Positions 47,816 to 55,896 of a stretch of 64,000 nucleotides of DNA are shown in pieces. Numbering within the stretch: the stretch's first letter is position 1; each line of letters opens with the position of its first letter. This stretch comes from JBAZKK01 sp041650795 (GTDB lineage Bacteria > Omnitrophota > Gorgyraeia > Gygaellales > Profunditerraquicolaceae). The translations under genes and the position numbers were made by a program. Where the stretch lies: the NCBI GenBank assembly GCA_041650795.1, contig JBAZKK010000001.1, positions 1-64,000 of the forward strand, written 5' to 3'. A model generated the notes under the pieces. The model saw only the letters and a program-made list of their open reading frames with translations, did not search any database and was not told where the DNA came from.

Positions 47816-49998
47816 GAGAAAAGCGATTAAACGAAATCAAAGGAGTCCTTCTCATTGCATTAGGGTTGATGCTGCTGGCGAGTCTCATCAGGCCGGAGCG
47901 CCTGGACCTTCCTTTTTATACCTCATACCCCAATAATCCCCCTCTGAACCCCTTAGGTATTTTTGGAGCATATCTCGGCGGCATCCTGGTGCTCCTTATC
48001 GGCCGCATCACCAGTTTTATCCTTCCCCTCTTGATTCTATTCCTGGGAATAAGCCTGTTTAGACAGAAGGAGCATGACCTGCGTTTTGCCCGTGTCCTGG
48101 GGGGATTGGTATTTTTTATATCTTTGAGCTCTCTGGTGGGAATGGTTTTTATGGGTAATGAAACAAGCGCTTTTTACCTGGCAGGGTTTCTGGGTTTTAG
48201 TCTATCCCGCCTTGTTACGACATACCTGGGCCGTCTCGGAGGCTATATCGTTTTTATAACCCTCGCCGTCCTTTCCTTCGTGTTGGTTACCGATATCCTT
48301 TTATCCATGCTTATCTCGCATACCTTGGAGAAAGTCAGGAGTTTTAAGAGGCCGGTATTCCGCTTCAAGAAAAACGCAAGGACTGCAGCGGTCAAATCCG
48401 TTATCATGGAAAACAACGGGTCGCGTCGGCAATCCCTGGTTTCAGAACCCAAGGTTATTGCCCGCGAATCCAAGGCTGCTTGCGATATCAGCCCCAAGCC
48501 AAAAATCCAGATTAAGCTGAAAGAACACAAAGAGCCGCAGCCGAAGGTCAAGGCGGTTGAGACAAAGGTCGGCGATTACCACTTACCTTCGTTTGAATTC
48601 TTGGATTCCCCCCCGCCGCTGGAGGCAAGGCAGATTAAGGAGGACCTTCAGGCGAGCGCCCGCATACTGGAAGAGACCTTGGAGGATTTCGGCATTTCCG
48701 CAAAGGTCACGGACATAGAGCGTGGTCCGGTCATCACGCGTTATGAATTGGAGCCGGCTCCCGGAGTGAAATTAAACCGGATTGTGGCTTTGGGTGACGA
48801 TATCGCCTTGGCCATGAAGGCGCAATCAGTGCGTATCGTAGCGCCCATCCCCGGCAAAGGCAGGGTAGGGGTGGAGGTGCCCAATACCCAGAGCAGCTTT
48901 GTTTATTTAAAAGAGGTGCTTTCTTCGGCGCAGTTTCAGGACGCTAAGTCCAGGCTTGCCCTTGCGCTGGGCAAGGATATTTCAGGCCATCCCGTAGTTA
49001 CCGACCTTTCCGACATGCCGCATATTTTAATTGCCGGCACCACCGGTTCAGGAAAGACCGTTTGCGTTAATTCCTTGATACTCTCCATGCTCTTTAAGAA
49101 TACCCCCCAGGAATTGAAATTCCTGATGGTAGATCCCAAGATGGTAGAATTAATGCCTTTTAACGGCCTGCCGCATCTATTGTGTCCCGTAATCACCGAT
49201 GCCAAAAAAGCCGCGGTAGCCCTGAATTGGGCCTTGGGTGAAATGGAAGAGCGCTATCGTTTATTTTCCAAGGTCAGCGCCCGCAACATTGATTCCTACA
49301 ATCAAAAACAGGAGAGGATCCCGTATATCGTTATCATTATTGACGAACTGGCTGACCTGATGATGGTTTCCCGCGACCAGATTGAGAATGCCATTACCAG
49401 GCTTGCGCAACTTTCCCGTGCCGTAGGCATACATTTGGTTTTGGCTACCCAGCGTCCCTCGGTAGACGTGGTTACGGGAGTCATCAAAGCTAATTTCCCC
49501 GCCCGTATTTCGTTTAAGGTTGCCTCGAAGGTGGATTCCCGCACCGTGCTGGACATGAATGGTGCGGATAAGTTGCTGGGCAAGGGGGACATGCTTTTTC
49601 TGCGGCCGGGAGAGGCCAAGCTGGTGCGTGCCCAGGGGTGCCTTGTTACAGATAAAGAGATTGAGCGGCTGGTAGATTTTATAAAGGCTGAGGCCGAGCC
49701 CGTTTATGACGAGGAGATACTGGCTGGGCAGGAGAAGGCCGAACTGCATGCCGGCGCCTACGAAAAAGACGAGCTTTATGACGATGCAGTACGCATTATT
49801 ATGGAGAGTAACCAGGCTTCGGTCTCCATCCTGCAGAGGAGGTTGAGGCTGGGTTATACCCGCGCCGCGCGCATCATTGATGCCATGGAACAGGAAGGCA
49901 TGATTGGCCCTTTTGAGGGCAGCAAACCGCGTAAGATCCTCGTTGACCGTGAAAACTGGCTTGAGGATAGGGTTATGCCGCAGGAAGAAGAGAGCTAA
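47812..49998 (+). CDS. ftsK: DNA translocase FtsK/SpoIIIE
   Basis: FtsK pumps DNA toward the dif site at division. The N-terminal ~180 residues contain about four membrane helices (GVLLIALGLMLLASLIRP; IFGAYLGGILVLLIG; later FITLAVLSFVLVTDILL). A charged linker and the ATPase motor follow: Walker A Lys K415 in AGTTGSGKTV, and Walker B in YIVIIIDELADLMM. The C-terminal gamma domain (ASVSILQRRLRLGYTRAARIIDAMEQ) would read KOPS-type sites. The start is GTG overlapping pnp. Confidence 0.97.
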   Translation: MREKRLNEIKGVLLIALGLMLLASLIRPERLDLPFYTSYPNNPPLNPLGIFGAYLGGILVLLIGRITSFILPLLILFLGISLFRQKEHDLRFARVLGGLVFFISLSSLVGMVFMGNETSAFYLAGFLGFSLSRLVTTYLGRLGGYIVFITLAVLSFVLVTDILLSMLISHTLEKVRSFKRPVFRFKKNARTAAVKSVIMENNGSRRQSLVSEPKVIARESKAACDISPKPKIQIKLKEHKEPQPKVKAVETKVGDYHLPSFEFLDSPPPLEARQIKEDLQASARILEETLEDFGISAKVTDIERGPVITRYELEPAPGVKLNRIVALGDDIALAMKAQSVRIVAPIPGKGRVGVEVPNTQSSFVYLKEVLSSAQFQDAKSRLALALGKDISGHPVVTDLSDMPHILIAGTTGSGKTVCVNSLILSMLFKNTPQELKFLMVDPKMVELMPFNGLPHLLCPVITDAKKAAVALNWALGEMEERYRLFSKVSARNIDSYNQKQERIPYIVIIIDELADLMMVSRDQIENAITRLAQLSRAVGIHLVLATQRPSVDVVTGVIKANFPARISFKVASKVDSRTVLDMNGADKLLGKGDMLFLRPGEAKLVRAQGCLVTDKEIERLVDFIKAEAEPVYDEEILAGQEKAELHAGAYEKDELYDDAVRIIMESNQASVSILQRRLRLGYTRAARIIDAMEQEGMIGPFEGSKPRKILVDRENWLEDRVMPQEEES

Positions 49999-50002
49999 AG
50001 AT

Positions 50003-50794
50003 ATGGAATCCATCGGTGCAAGGCTAAAAAGGATACGCCTGGAAAAAGGGTTCGCTCTTGAAGACGTTTACAAGGCTACCCGTATCCATATCAGCATACT
50101 AAGGGGCATCGAGGAGGACGGTCTTATAAACATCAGCCCTATATACATAAGGGGTTTTTTGAAGAATTACTGCAAATTTTTAGGAGAAGACCCCGTCGAC
50201 TATATCACCGATTATAGAGAATCGCAGACGCCGCTGGTTGTCAAGACCGGCCATAAAGACAAAACAGGCTCCTTGTTTAGATATGCCTCCGCCAGCATCC
50301 TTTCCATAAGGTCCCGTTTTAAGATTAAGATATTCCTGGCTGTTATTGCCGGCATATTCACGGTTATCATTATATTTAATCTAGGCAAGGCTATTGTAAC
50401 GAGGATAAATTTATTTTTGCACCGCCCGCGCCAGGCGTCAGCCGTTGCTGTCAGGAGTGAAAAAAAGACCAGGCAGCCGGCAAGGGTAGTGAACTCCAGC
50501 CAGCGCGAGATCTCGCTGCCGGCCAATAGCGGCATCGGCGTAAAGCTCACTATTTATGCCAGAGAAAACTGTTTTCTGGAGGTAAGGTCTGACGGCAAGG
50601 TAATGTTTAAGGGAAGATTAAGGAAGGGCAGGTCAGAGATCTGGCGGGCTAAAAGCAAGATTGAACTCTCCTTGGGCAATGCCGGCGCAGTAGACCTGCA
50701 GATTAACAGCAGGCATATCGCCAGCCTCGGCGCGAAAGGGCAGTCCCTCAAGAATATCGTCATCACCAAGGACAGTCTGGTTATACCGCGATGA
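50003..50794 (+). CDS. rodZ: RodZ-like helix-turn-helix membrane protein
   Basis: The protein starts at ATG 50003, four bases after the ftsK stop. The first 75 residues form a Cro/CI-type HTH (IGARLKRIRLEKGFALEDVYKATRIHISILRGIEEDG), followed by a single membrane helix (IKIFLAVIAGIFTVIIIFNL) and a C-terminal DUF4115-like domain (VKLTIYARENCFLEVRSDGKVMFKGRL). This is the RodZ layout, linking MreB to the cell-shape machinery. It overlaps rimO by four bases. Confidence 0.9.
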   Translation: MESIGARLKRIRLEKGFALEDVYKATRIHISILRGIEEDGLINISPIYIRGFLKNYCKFLGEDPVDYITDYRESQTPLVVKTGHKDKTGSLFRYASASILSIRSRFKIKIFLAVIAGIFTVIIIFNLGKAIVTRINLFLHRPRQASAVAVRSEKKTRQPARVVNSSQREISLPANSGIGVKLTIYARENCFLEVRSDGKVMFKGRLRKGRSEIWRAKSKIELSLGNAGAVDLQINSRHIASLGAKGQSLKNIVITKDSLVIPR

Positions 50795-52050
50795 AACGCC
50801 ACCCCGGCAACAAGATAGGGATTGTCAGCCTCGGCTGTCCCCGCAATCTGGTGGATGCGGAGGTTATGCTGGGCAGGTTACGGGAGAAGGGGTATTCGGT
50901 GGCGGATATACATAAGGCCGATGTCGGCATCGTCAATACCTGCGCCTTTATCGAAGATGCCAAGGCCGAATCTATCAAAGCCATCCTTGAGCTAATTGAC
51001 CTGAAGAAAGAAGGAAAACTTAGGAAGATAATCGTCTCGGGGTGCCTTCCTCAACGCTATAAAAAAGAATTAATCAGGGAGTTGCCTGAGGTGGATGCCT
51101 TCATAGGCGCTCCTGCGCTTAACCATTCCACTCAGCGGTTTCCAATAACTCCGGCGCATTACGCTTATCTTAAGATCTGCGAGGGCTGTATCAGCAATTG
51201 CAGTTATTGCGCTATACCGCGGATAAAAGGCAGGCTTAGAAGTCTTGAGCCCGCAGATGTCCTGGCAAAGGTAGAGGTATTAAACCGTCAGGGCATAGCA
51301 GAGCTTAACGTTATCGGACAGGACATCACCGGCTACGGGACGGATCTCTACGGCTCGCCGCAGTTGGGGCGTATCCTTCGGGGGATAGTCAAAAAAAGCG
51401 CTGCTATCGGATGGTTGAGGTTACTTTATCTTTACCCCAGCCGGGTCACCGAAGAGGTGCTTGATATTATAAGAGGAGAGGAGAGGGTTTGTAAGTACCT
51501 GGACCTGCCTCTGCAGCACGTCAACGACCGCATACTTAAGCTGATGCGCCGTAACACCAAGAAGAAGGATATCATGCGTTTGATAGAGAAGATACGCAGG
51601 CGCATACCGGCCGTAGCGATACGCACTTCCCTGCTTGTAGGTTTTCCTTCGGAGACGGAGAGGGAATTCAAGGAACTGCTGGATTTTGTCAGGGAGGTAA
51701 AATTCGAGAGGCTGGGGGCTTTTGCTTATTCGCGCGAGGAAGGCACGGATGCGGCGAGGCGCAGAGGGCAGCTTTCAGAGAAGATAAAAGAAGAACGCCT
51801 GGGAGCGGTCATGTCGCTGCAACAGGGGGTTTCTTCGCAGCTGAACCGGGAATTTTTAGGCAGAACAATCAGGGTGCTAATCGACGAGAAGGATAGCAAT
51901 GGTATCTATCTCGGGCGCAGCCAGTACGATGCCCCTGAGGTTGACGGCCTGGTTTATGTAAAATCCAAGCAGCCCTTAAAAGCGGGCGGTTTCTGTGATG
52001 TCAGGGTTACGGATACCTTGGAGTACGATTTAACAGGGGAGGTTGTTTAA
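50791..52050 (+). CDS. rimO: Ribosomal protein S12 methylthiotransferase RimO
   Basis: RimO methylthiolates an Asp of S12 using two Fe-S clusters. The N-terminal domain has Cys in VSLGCPRNLVDAEVML, NTCAFI and VSGCLPQRY. The radical SAM motif is CEGCISNCSYCAIP, and a C-terminal TRAM domain ends the protein. The SLGCPRN signature separates RimO from MiaB. The 419-residue length is normal. Confidence 0.95.
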   Translation: MKRHPGNKIGIVSLGCPRNLVDAEVMLGRLREKGYSVADIHKADVGIVNTCAFIEDAKAESIKAILELIDLKKEGKLRKIIVSGCLPQRYKKELIRELPEVDAFIGAPALNHSTQRFPITPAHYAYLKICEGCISNCSYCAIPRIKGRLRSLEPADVLAKVEVLNRQGIAELNVIGQDITGYGTDLYGSPQLGRILRGIVKKSAAIGWLRLLYLYPSRVTEEVLDIIRGEERVCKYLDLPLQHVNDRILKLMRRNTKKKDIMRLIEKIRRRIPAVAIRTSLLVGFPSETEREFKELLDFVREVKFERLGAFAYSREEGTDAARRRGQLSEKIKEERLGAVMSLQQGVSSQLNREFLGRTIRVLIDEKDSNGIYLGRSQYDAPEVDGLVYVKSKQPLKAGGFCDVRVTDTLEYDLTGEVV

Positions 52051-52051
52051 G

Positions 52052-52630
52052 ATGAATATCGCAAACCGTCTTACCGTCTTAAGGATACTCCTGACTTTCG
52101 TATTCATGTTTTTCCTGTTTTGCCACGGTCTCTGGGCCAAGGCCTTGAGCCTGCTTATTTTTATTCTTGCCGCGCTTTCCGATTTTTTTGACGGCAGGAT
52201 AGCGCAGAAGAAAAACATGGTTACGGATTTCGGAAGGTTGATGGATCCCATTGCTGATAAAATCCTGGTGCTGGCGGCGTTTGCGGCATTCGTGCAGATG
52301 CAGCTTATCGATGCCTGGATGTTTGTAATCATTATTTCGCGCGAAATCCTGATTACGTCGCTGAGGTTGTTTGCGCTTAATAAGGGCCGGGTATTGTCTG
52401 CCAGCAAGGCCGGCAAGCATAAGACATTCTCGCAGATGGCGGTGATTTTCTTTATCCTGCTTTTTGTAGTCTTAAAAGAAGTAATGCTGACTTTTTTTAC
52501 CTGGAATCCAGCCTGGGAGAGGCTCTTTAGCCAGAGCATCTATATCCTTATGCTCCTGACGGTGGCGCTGACGCTTTATTCCGGGCTGTCCTACCTATGG
52601 GAAAACCGCAAGGTTATCGCTAAATTCTAA
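52052..52630 (+). CDS. pgsA: CDP-diacylglycerol-glycerol-3-phosphate phosphatidyltransferase
   Basis: PgsA makes phosphatidylglycerol phosphate in the inner membrane. The protein begins MNIANRLTVLRILLTFVFMFF and has four or five further helices. The CDP-alcohol motif reads DFFDGRIAQKKNMVTDFGRLMDPIADK: the DxxDG, GxxxD and final D are kept, but the Arg after the conserved Ala is Gln. ATG 52052 is preferred over an in-frame TTG at 52043. The next gene encodes the following step, a PGP phosphatase. Confidence 0.92.
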   Translation: MNIANRLTVLRILLTFVFMFFLFCHGLWAKALSLLIFILAALSDFFDGRIAQKKNMVTDFGRLMDPIADKILVLAAFAAFVQMQLIDAWMFVIIISREILITSLRLFALNKGRVLSASKAGKHKTFSQMAVIFFILLFVVLKEVMLTFFTWNPAWERLFSQSIYILMLLTVALTLYSGLSYLWENRKVIAKF

Positions 52631-52634
52631 CCAG

Positions 52635-53102
52635 ATGAGAATCGCGGCATACTTGGTAAAAGCAACAGCTACCTTTTTTGGCCTGGGGTATCTGCCGTTT
52701 ATGCCTGGTACGTTTGCCAGCCTGGCCGGATTTCTGATATTTGTATTAATCGGAGCCAACAGCACCGTGTACGTTCTGGTCGCCGGTGCAGTATTAGTCG
52801 TAGGATTTCTAGCTTGCGGCAGGGCAGAAGAGATTTTTAAACGAAAAGATTCCTCTCGTATTGTGATAGATGAAGTGGGAGGAATGCTGGTAGCGCTGCT
52901 TTGTATGCCCTATGATTTGAAGATAGCGGTTCTCGCCTTTGTATTATTCAGGATATTAGATATTACCAAGCCTTTCCCTGCCAATGGTCTCCAGCGTTTT
53001 CGCGGCAGCCTCGGAGTTATGGCCGATGATATTGTATCCGGATTATACGCAAATCTCATACTTCAGCTAGCCTTGAGGTTTACTTTCTTGAGGGGTTCGT
53101 AG
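52635..53102 (+). CDS. pgpA: Phosphatidylglycerophosphatase A
   Basis: PgpA removes phosphate from phosphatidylglycerol phosphate, directly after PgsA. The motifs GLGYLPFMPGTFASLAG, VIDEVGGMLVAL, FRILDITKPFPANGLQRF and GVMADDIVSGLYANL are all present. The 155-residue membrane protein is of normal length. It starts four bases after pgsA and its 3' end overlaps the oppositely oriented thpR by 40 bases. Confidence 0.94.
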   Translation: MRIAAYLVKATATFFGLGYLPFMPGTFASLAGFLIFVLIGANSTVYVLVAGAVLVVGFLACGRAEEIFKRKDSSRIVIDEVGGMLVALLCMPYDLKIAVLAFVLFRILDITKPFPANGLQRFRGSLGVMADDIVSGLYANLILQLALRFTFLRGS

Positions 53103-53635
53103 AGCGGCCCCTGCGGCGTGAGATTGCTTTTAATCAAGGAAACCCCCGAGGAACTAAATTGCAGTTTTGCCTCCCGAGGCATTAGCCGGCAGTCATTTAA
53201 GTATTGAATAAGCGAGGTTATGTTAAGGCCGGACCTGGTTCTTGCGATGGTCAGGTGCGGGGAGAATTCTTTTTTTTCTTTCGGTATGCCCAGGAGAGAG
53301 AATTCTTCATCGAGTTGCCCTGCCAGCCGCGTCGCCTCTTCTCCCCCGCGGCTTAAACCTACCCAGATTATACGCGGAGAGGTTATCTCGGGGAATGCCC
53401 CCAGCTCACCCAGCGCAATAATAAAGTCGTCATGAGAGGGGCAGACCCGCTGCATTATATCCGCAACTGCTTTTGCCTGTTTGTCTTGGATCTCTCCGAG
53501 GAATTTCAGGGTAAGATGGATGTTGCCGGGCGCTACCCACTTTACGTCCGCCCCGGATCTGCGCAGTTTATCCTGCAGGGTTTTCAGAAAATCCTTGATT
53601 TCCTCAGGGATTTCAATGGCAACAAAGGCACGCAT
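53063..53635 (-). CDS. thpR: RNA 2',3'-cyclic phosphodiesterase (2H family, ThpR)
   Basis: This protein has two HxT motifs, in NIHLTLKFLGEI and SPHLTIARTR, the hallmark of 2H phosphoesterases related to LigT. They open 2',3'-cyclic phosphates in RNA. The 190-residue length is normal. It begins within the last codon of cinA and converges on pgpA with a 40-base overlap, which could allow antisense pairing of the two transcripts. Confidence 0.92.
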   Translation of the reverse strand: MRAFVAIEIPEEIKDFLKTLQDKLRRSGADVKWVAPGNIHLTLKFLGEIQDKQAKAVADIMQRVCPSHDDFIIALGELGAFPEITSPRIIWVGLSRGGEEATRLAGQLDEEFSLLGIPKEKKEFSPHLTIARTRSGLNITSLIQYLNDCRLMPREAKLQFSSSGVSLIKSNLTPQGPLYEPLKKVNLKAS

Positions 53636-54105
53636 TATTTAACGATGGTCTCCAGGAGCTGGAGGGATTCCAGGGCCGCCATTTTTCTTATGGCGCCTCG
53701 GCTTTCGCGAAAAATAAATTTACGCCAGACTGTTTGTCCTTTGCCCGATACCGCAATAAATACTGTCCCTACCGGTTTGCCGCGGGTCGCTCCATCCGGC
53801 CCGGCAATGCCGGTGATACCGATGCCGAAATCGGCCCCGATAAGCCTGCGTGCGTTCTGCGCCATCAGCACCGCTACTTCTTTTGAGACGGCGCCTTTTA
53901 GACAGATAAGGCGGTGCGGGATACCAAGTAGGGTTTCTTTGGCTTTGTTACTGTAGGCGCTTACTCCCAGGAGGAAATATTTAGAACTGCCCGGATAGCG
54001 AGTGATTAGATAAGAAAGCAGACCTGCGGTGCATGATTCTGCGGCAGCCAGGGTTTGGTTATTTTTGAGGAGTAAGCTGTGTATCCTGCGGGTCGAGTCT
54101 CTCAT
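53635..54105 (-). CDS. pncC: CinA C-terminal-type nicotinamide-nucleotide amidase (PncC)
   Basis: PncC deamidates nicotinamide mononucleotide in NAD recycling. The family motifs TLAAAESCTAGLLSYLITRYPGSS, GVSAYSNKAKETLLGI, VAVLMAQNARR and GIGITGIAGPDG are all present. ATG 54105 is chosen. An in-frame TTG at 54141 adds 12 residues but overlaps the promoter. No Shine-Dalgarno precedes ATG 54105, but a TATAAT box ends seven bases before it, so translation is probably from a leaderless mRNA. Confidence 0.9.
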   Translation of the reverse strand: MRDSTRRIHSLLLKNNQTLAAAESCTAGLLSYLITRYPGSSKYFLLGVSAYSNKAKETLLGIPHRLICLKGAVSKEVAVLMAQNARRLIGADFGIGITGIAGPDGATRGKPVGTVFIAVSGKGQTVWRKFIFRESRGAIRKMAALESLQLLETIVK

Positions 54106-54112
54106 GAGGAGT

Positions 54113-54141
54113 ATTATAAGAGTTTTTAAAGGTATTGACAA
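54113..54141 (-). promoter_or_regulatory. Promoter of the - strand thpR-cinA unit (probably leaderless)
   Basis: On the - strand, TTGTCA (complement of 54136-54141) and TATAAT (complement of 54113-54118) are 17 bases apart. The expected start of transcription falls at or within a base or two of the cinA ATG at 54105. The -35 box overlaps that of the + strand riboswitch promoter by five bases, so the two promoters cannot easily be occupied together. Confidence 0.75.
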
Positions 54142-54162
54142 GCGCAGTTTTTCTGTTAAAAT
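54135..54162 (+). promoter_or_regulatory. Promoter of the riboflavin operon
   Basis: TTGACA at 54135-54140 and TAAAAT at 54157-54162 are 16 bases apart. Transcription would start near 54170, just at the 5' end of the FMN riboswitch. Confidence 0.75.
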
Positions 54163-54171
54163 ACCTTCATT

Positions 54172-54440
54172 GATCTTCGGGGCAAGGTGACCCGCCTTTC
54201 GTAGGCGGTTATTCCTGACCGGCGGTAGTGTAAAGACGCATACTAATCCATACGTTTGGATTAGGTATTAGCGTAGAAGCGCACGCCGATTCATCCTTTT
54301 GAATCTGGTGTTAGCGCAAAAGCACATTCCAGTCTATCCTTAGATTGGAGGGAAAGCCCGCGAGCCTCTGCAGCAACGCAAGCGGAGGCTGACCTGGCGG
54401 AATTCCAGGGCCGATGGTAAAGTCCAGATGGGAGAAGATT
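54172..54440 (+). ncRNA. FMN riboswitch (RFN element) with an expanded variable region
   Basis: The aptamer core is recognisable. P1 5' strand ATCTTC is at 54173-54178; the conserved GACCGGCGGTAG follows at 54217; the GCCCGCGAGCC block lies at about 54354-54366; GAATTCCAGGGCCGATGGTAAAGTCCAGATGG runs before the P1 3' strand GAAGAT at 54434-54439. Between the second and third blocks are about 120 bases with two extra imperfect stem-loops (54236-54283 and 54284-54325). It precedes ribBA and ends in a terminator. High FMN would favour termination. Confidence 0.93.
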
Positions 54441-54452
54441 AGGAGATTTTTT

Positions 54453-54480
54453 ACCCGAAGATTATCTCTTCGGGTTTTTT
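54453..54480 (+). terminator. Riboswitch-controlled intrinsic terminator
   Basis: ACCCGAAGA at 54453-54461 pairs with TCTTCGGGT at 54467-54475 around a five-base loop, followed by six T. The left arm (CCCGAAGAT, 54454-54462) is also complementary over nine bases to ATCTTCGGG at 54173-54181, the riboswitch P1 strand. Confidence 0.92.
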
Positions 54481-54496
54481 AATAGGCAGGTGGTAA

Positions 54497-55705
54497 ATGT
54501 TAAGCCCCGTAACCGAAATAATCAATGATTTAAAAGAAGGCAGGATGGTAATTGTGGTTGACGACGAAGACCGCGAGAATGAGGGCGACCTTTTGATGGC
54601 CTCCTCGTTCATACGCGCCGAAGACGTCAACTTTATGGCCAAATTTGGTCGCGGCCTGATCTGCGTCCCCATGGAGGAGGAAAGGCTTAAAGCCCTTAAG
54701 CTCCATCCGATGTCAGAGGGCAATCCGCCTGTCGCGGGTAAAGACCCTTTTTCTACCGCTTGGATGATATCGGTCGATGCCGCGCGCGGGATTACTACCG
54801 GTATCTCTGCCTATGACCGCGCCCGCACCATCGAGGTTTTGATTAATCCTAATTCCCTCCCCGAAGACCTCCTGCGGCCCGGGCACATATTCCCGCTTAA
54901 GGCCCTTGACGGAGGGGTGTTGGTGCGCGCCGGCCATACCGAGGCCGCAGTGGACCTTATGAAGCTTGCGGGATTGTATCCGGCAGGGGTGATATGCGAG
55001 ATTATGAACGATGACGGCACTATGTCGCGGCTGCCTCAACTTAGGGAGTTTGCCCAAAAGCACCGGCTTAAGATATGCTCCATTGCCGACCTTATTGAAT
55101 ATCGCCGGCGTTCCGAAAAGCTTATCGAGCGGGTATCGGAGACTATCCTGCCTACGGAGTTCGGCACTTACAGGTTTATCATTTACCGCGACCTCATCAG
55201 CCGCCAGATGCACGTGGCGCTTGCCATGGGGGAGTGGCGCGATGAACCGGTATTGGTGAGGGTACATTCGGAATGCCTGACCGGAGACGTATTCGGTTCA
55301 CAGCGCTGCGATTGCGGCAAGCAGCTTAAAAAGGCGATGCAGATTATAGAAAAAGAAGGCAGGGGAGTTATCCTTTATATGAGCCAGGAAGGACGCGGCA
55401 TAGGATTGATTGATAAGATACGCGCTTACAGCTTGCAGGATAAAGGGCTTGATACCGTCCAGGCGAACGAGGCATTAGGGTATCAGGCAGACCTGAGGGA
55501 TTACGGTATCGGCGCCCAGATATTGGCTGAGCTGGGCCTTAAGAGCATACGGCTCCTTACCAATAATCCGCGTAAGATTGTAGGTCTGGAGGGGTATAGC
55601 CTTAAGGTTGTGGAGCGTGTCCCTTTAGAGGTAGAACCTAACAGTATTAACTACCGCTATCTGAAGACGAAGAAGGATAAACTCGGTCACAACCTAAACA
55701 TTTGA
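54497..55705 (+). CDS. ribBA: Bifunctional DHBP synthase / GTP cyclohydrolase II
   Basis: The N-terminal half (residues 1-200) is 3,4-dihydroxy-2-butanone-4-phosphate synthase, with DDEDRENEGDL and the later HTEAAVDLMKLAG. The C-terminal half is GTP cyclohydrolase II, with zinc cysteines in HSECLTGDVFGSQRCDCGKQL and EGRGIGLIDKI. Together they make both riboflavin precursors. The 402-residue length is normal. ATG 54497 follows AGGTGG just after the terminator, so translation requires read-through. Confidence 0.97.
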   Translation: MLSPVTEIINDLKEGRMVIVVDDEDRENEGDLLMASSFIRAEDVNFMAKFGRGLICVPMEEERLKALKLHPMSEGNPPVAGKDPFSTAWMISVDAARGITTGISAYDRARTIEVLINPNSLPEDLLRPGHIFPLKALDGGVLVRAGHTEAAVDLMKLAGLYPAGVICEIMNDDGTMSRLPQLREFAQKHRLKICSIADLIEYRRRSEKLIERVSETILPTEFGTYRFIIYRDLISRQMHVALAMGEWRDEPVLVRVHSECLTGDVFGSQRCDCGKQLKKAMQIIEKEGRGVILYMSQEGRGIGLIDKIRAYSLQDKGLDTVQANEALGYQADLRDYGIGAQILAELGLKSIRLLTNNPRKIVGLEGYSLKVVERVPLEVEPNSINYRYLKTKKDKLGHNLNI

Positions 55706-55714
55706 CGGTCCGGA

Positions 55715-55883
55715 GTTGTTTAACTAACTTTACGCCCAACGCTAAGATGTACCTGGCGCTAAGCGATATACCCGGCCTAAACGGATAGGCCGGTATCCGC
55801 CCTCTGGCGGAATTGCGTTGGCGTTGTTTAACTAACTTTACGCCCAACGTTAAGTGGAATTGCGTTGGCGTTGTTTAACTAAC
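55715..55883 (+). repeat. Tandem direct repeats in the ribBA-ribH spacer
   Basis: A 27-base unit beginning GTTGTTTAACTAAC lies at 55715-55741 and 55823-55849, with a 14-base part at 55870-55883. A 28-base unit beginning GGAATTGCGTTGGCGTTG repeats at 55809-55836 and 55856-55883. Inverted pairs (CGTTGGCG with CGCCCAACG; CCGGCCTA with TAGGCCGG at 55772-55793) allow hairpins. The 191-base gap has no open reading frame worth calling. The role is unknown. Confidence 0.75.
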
Positions 55884-55896
55884 AAAGGAGGGAAAG

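Noticed and set aside
49261..50013. 250-codon open frame on the - strand
   Set aside because: It is antisense to the FtsK motor domain, whose motifs are intact; the reverse frame has no family-like pattern.
55715..55883. Repeats that could suggest a CRISPR array
   Set aside because: Only two to three units with unequal spacing are present, there are no spacers of equal length and no cas gene nearby.
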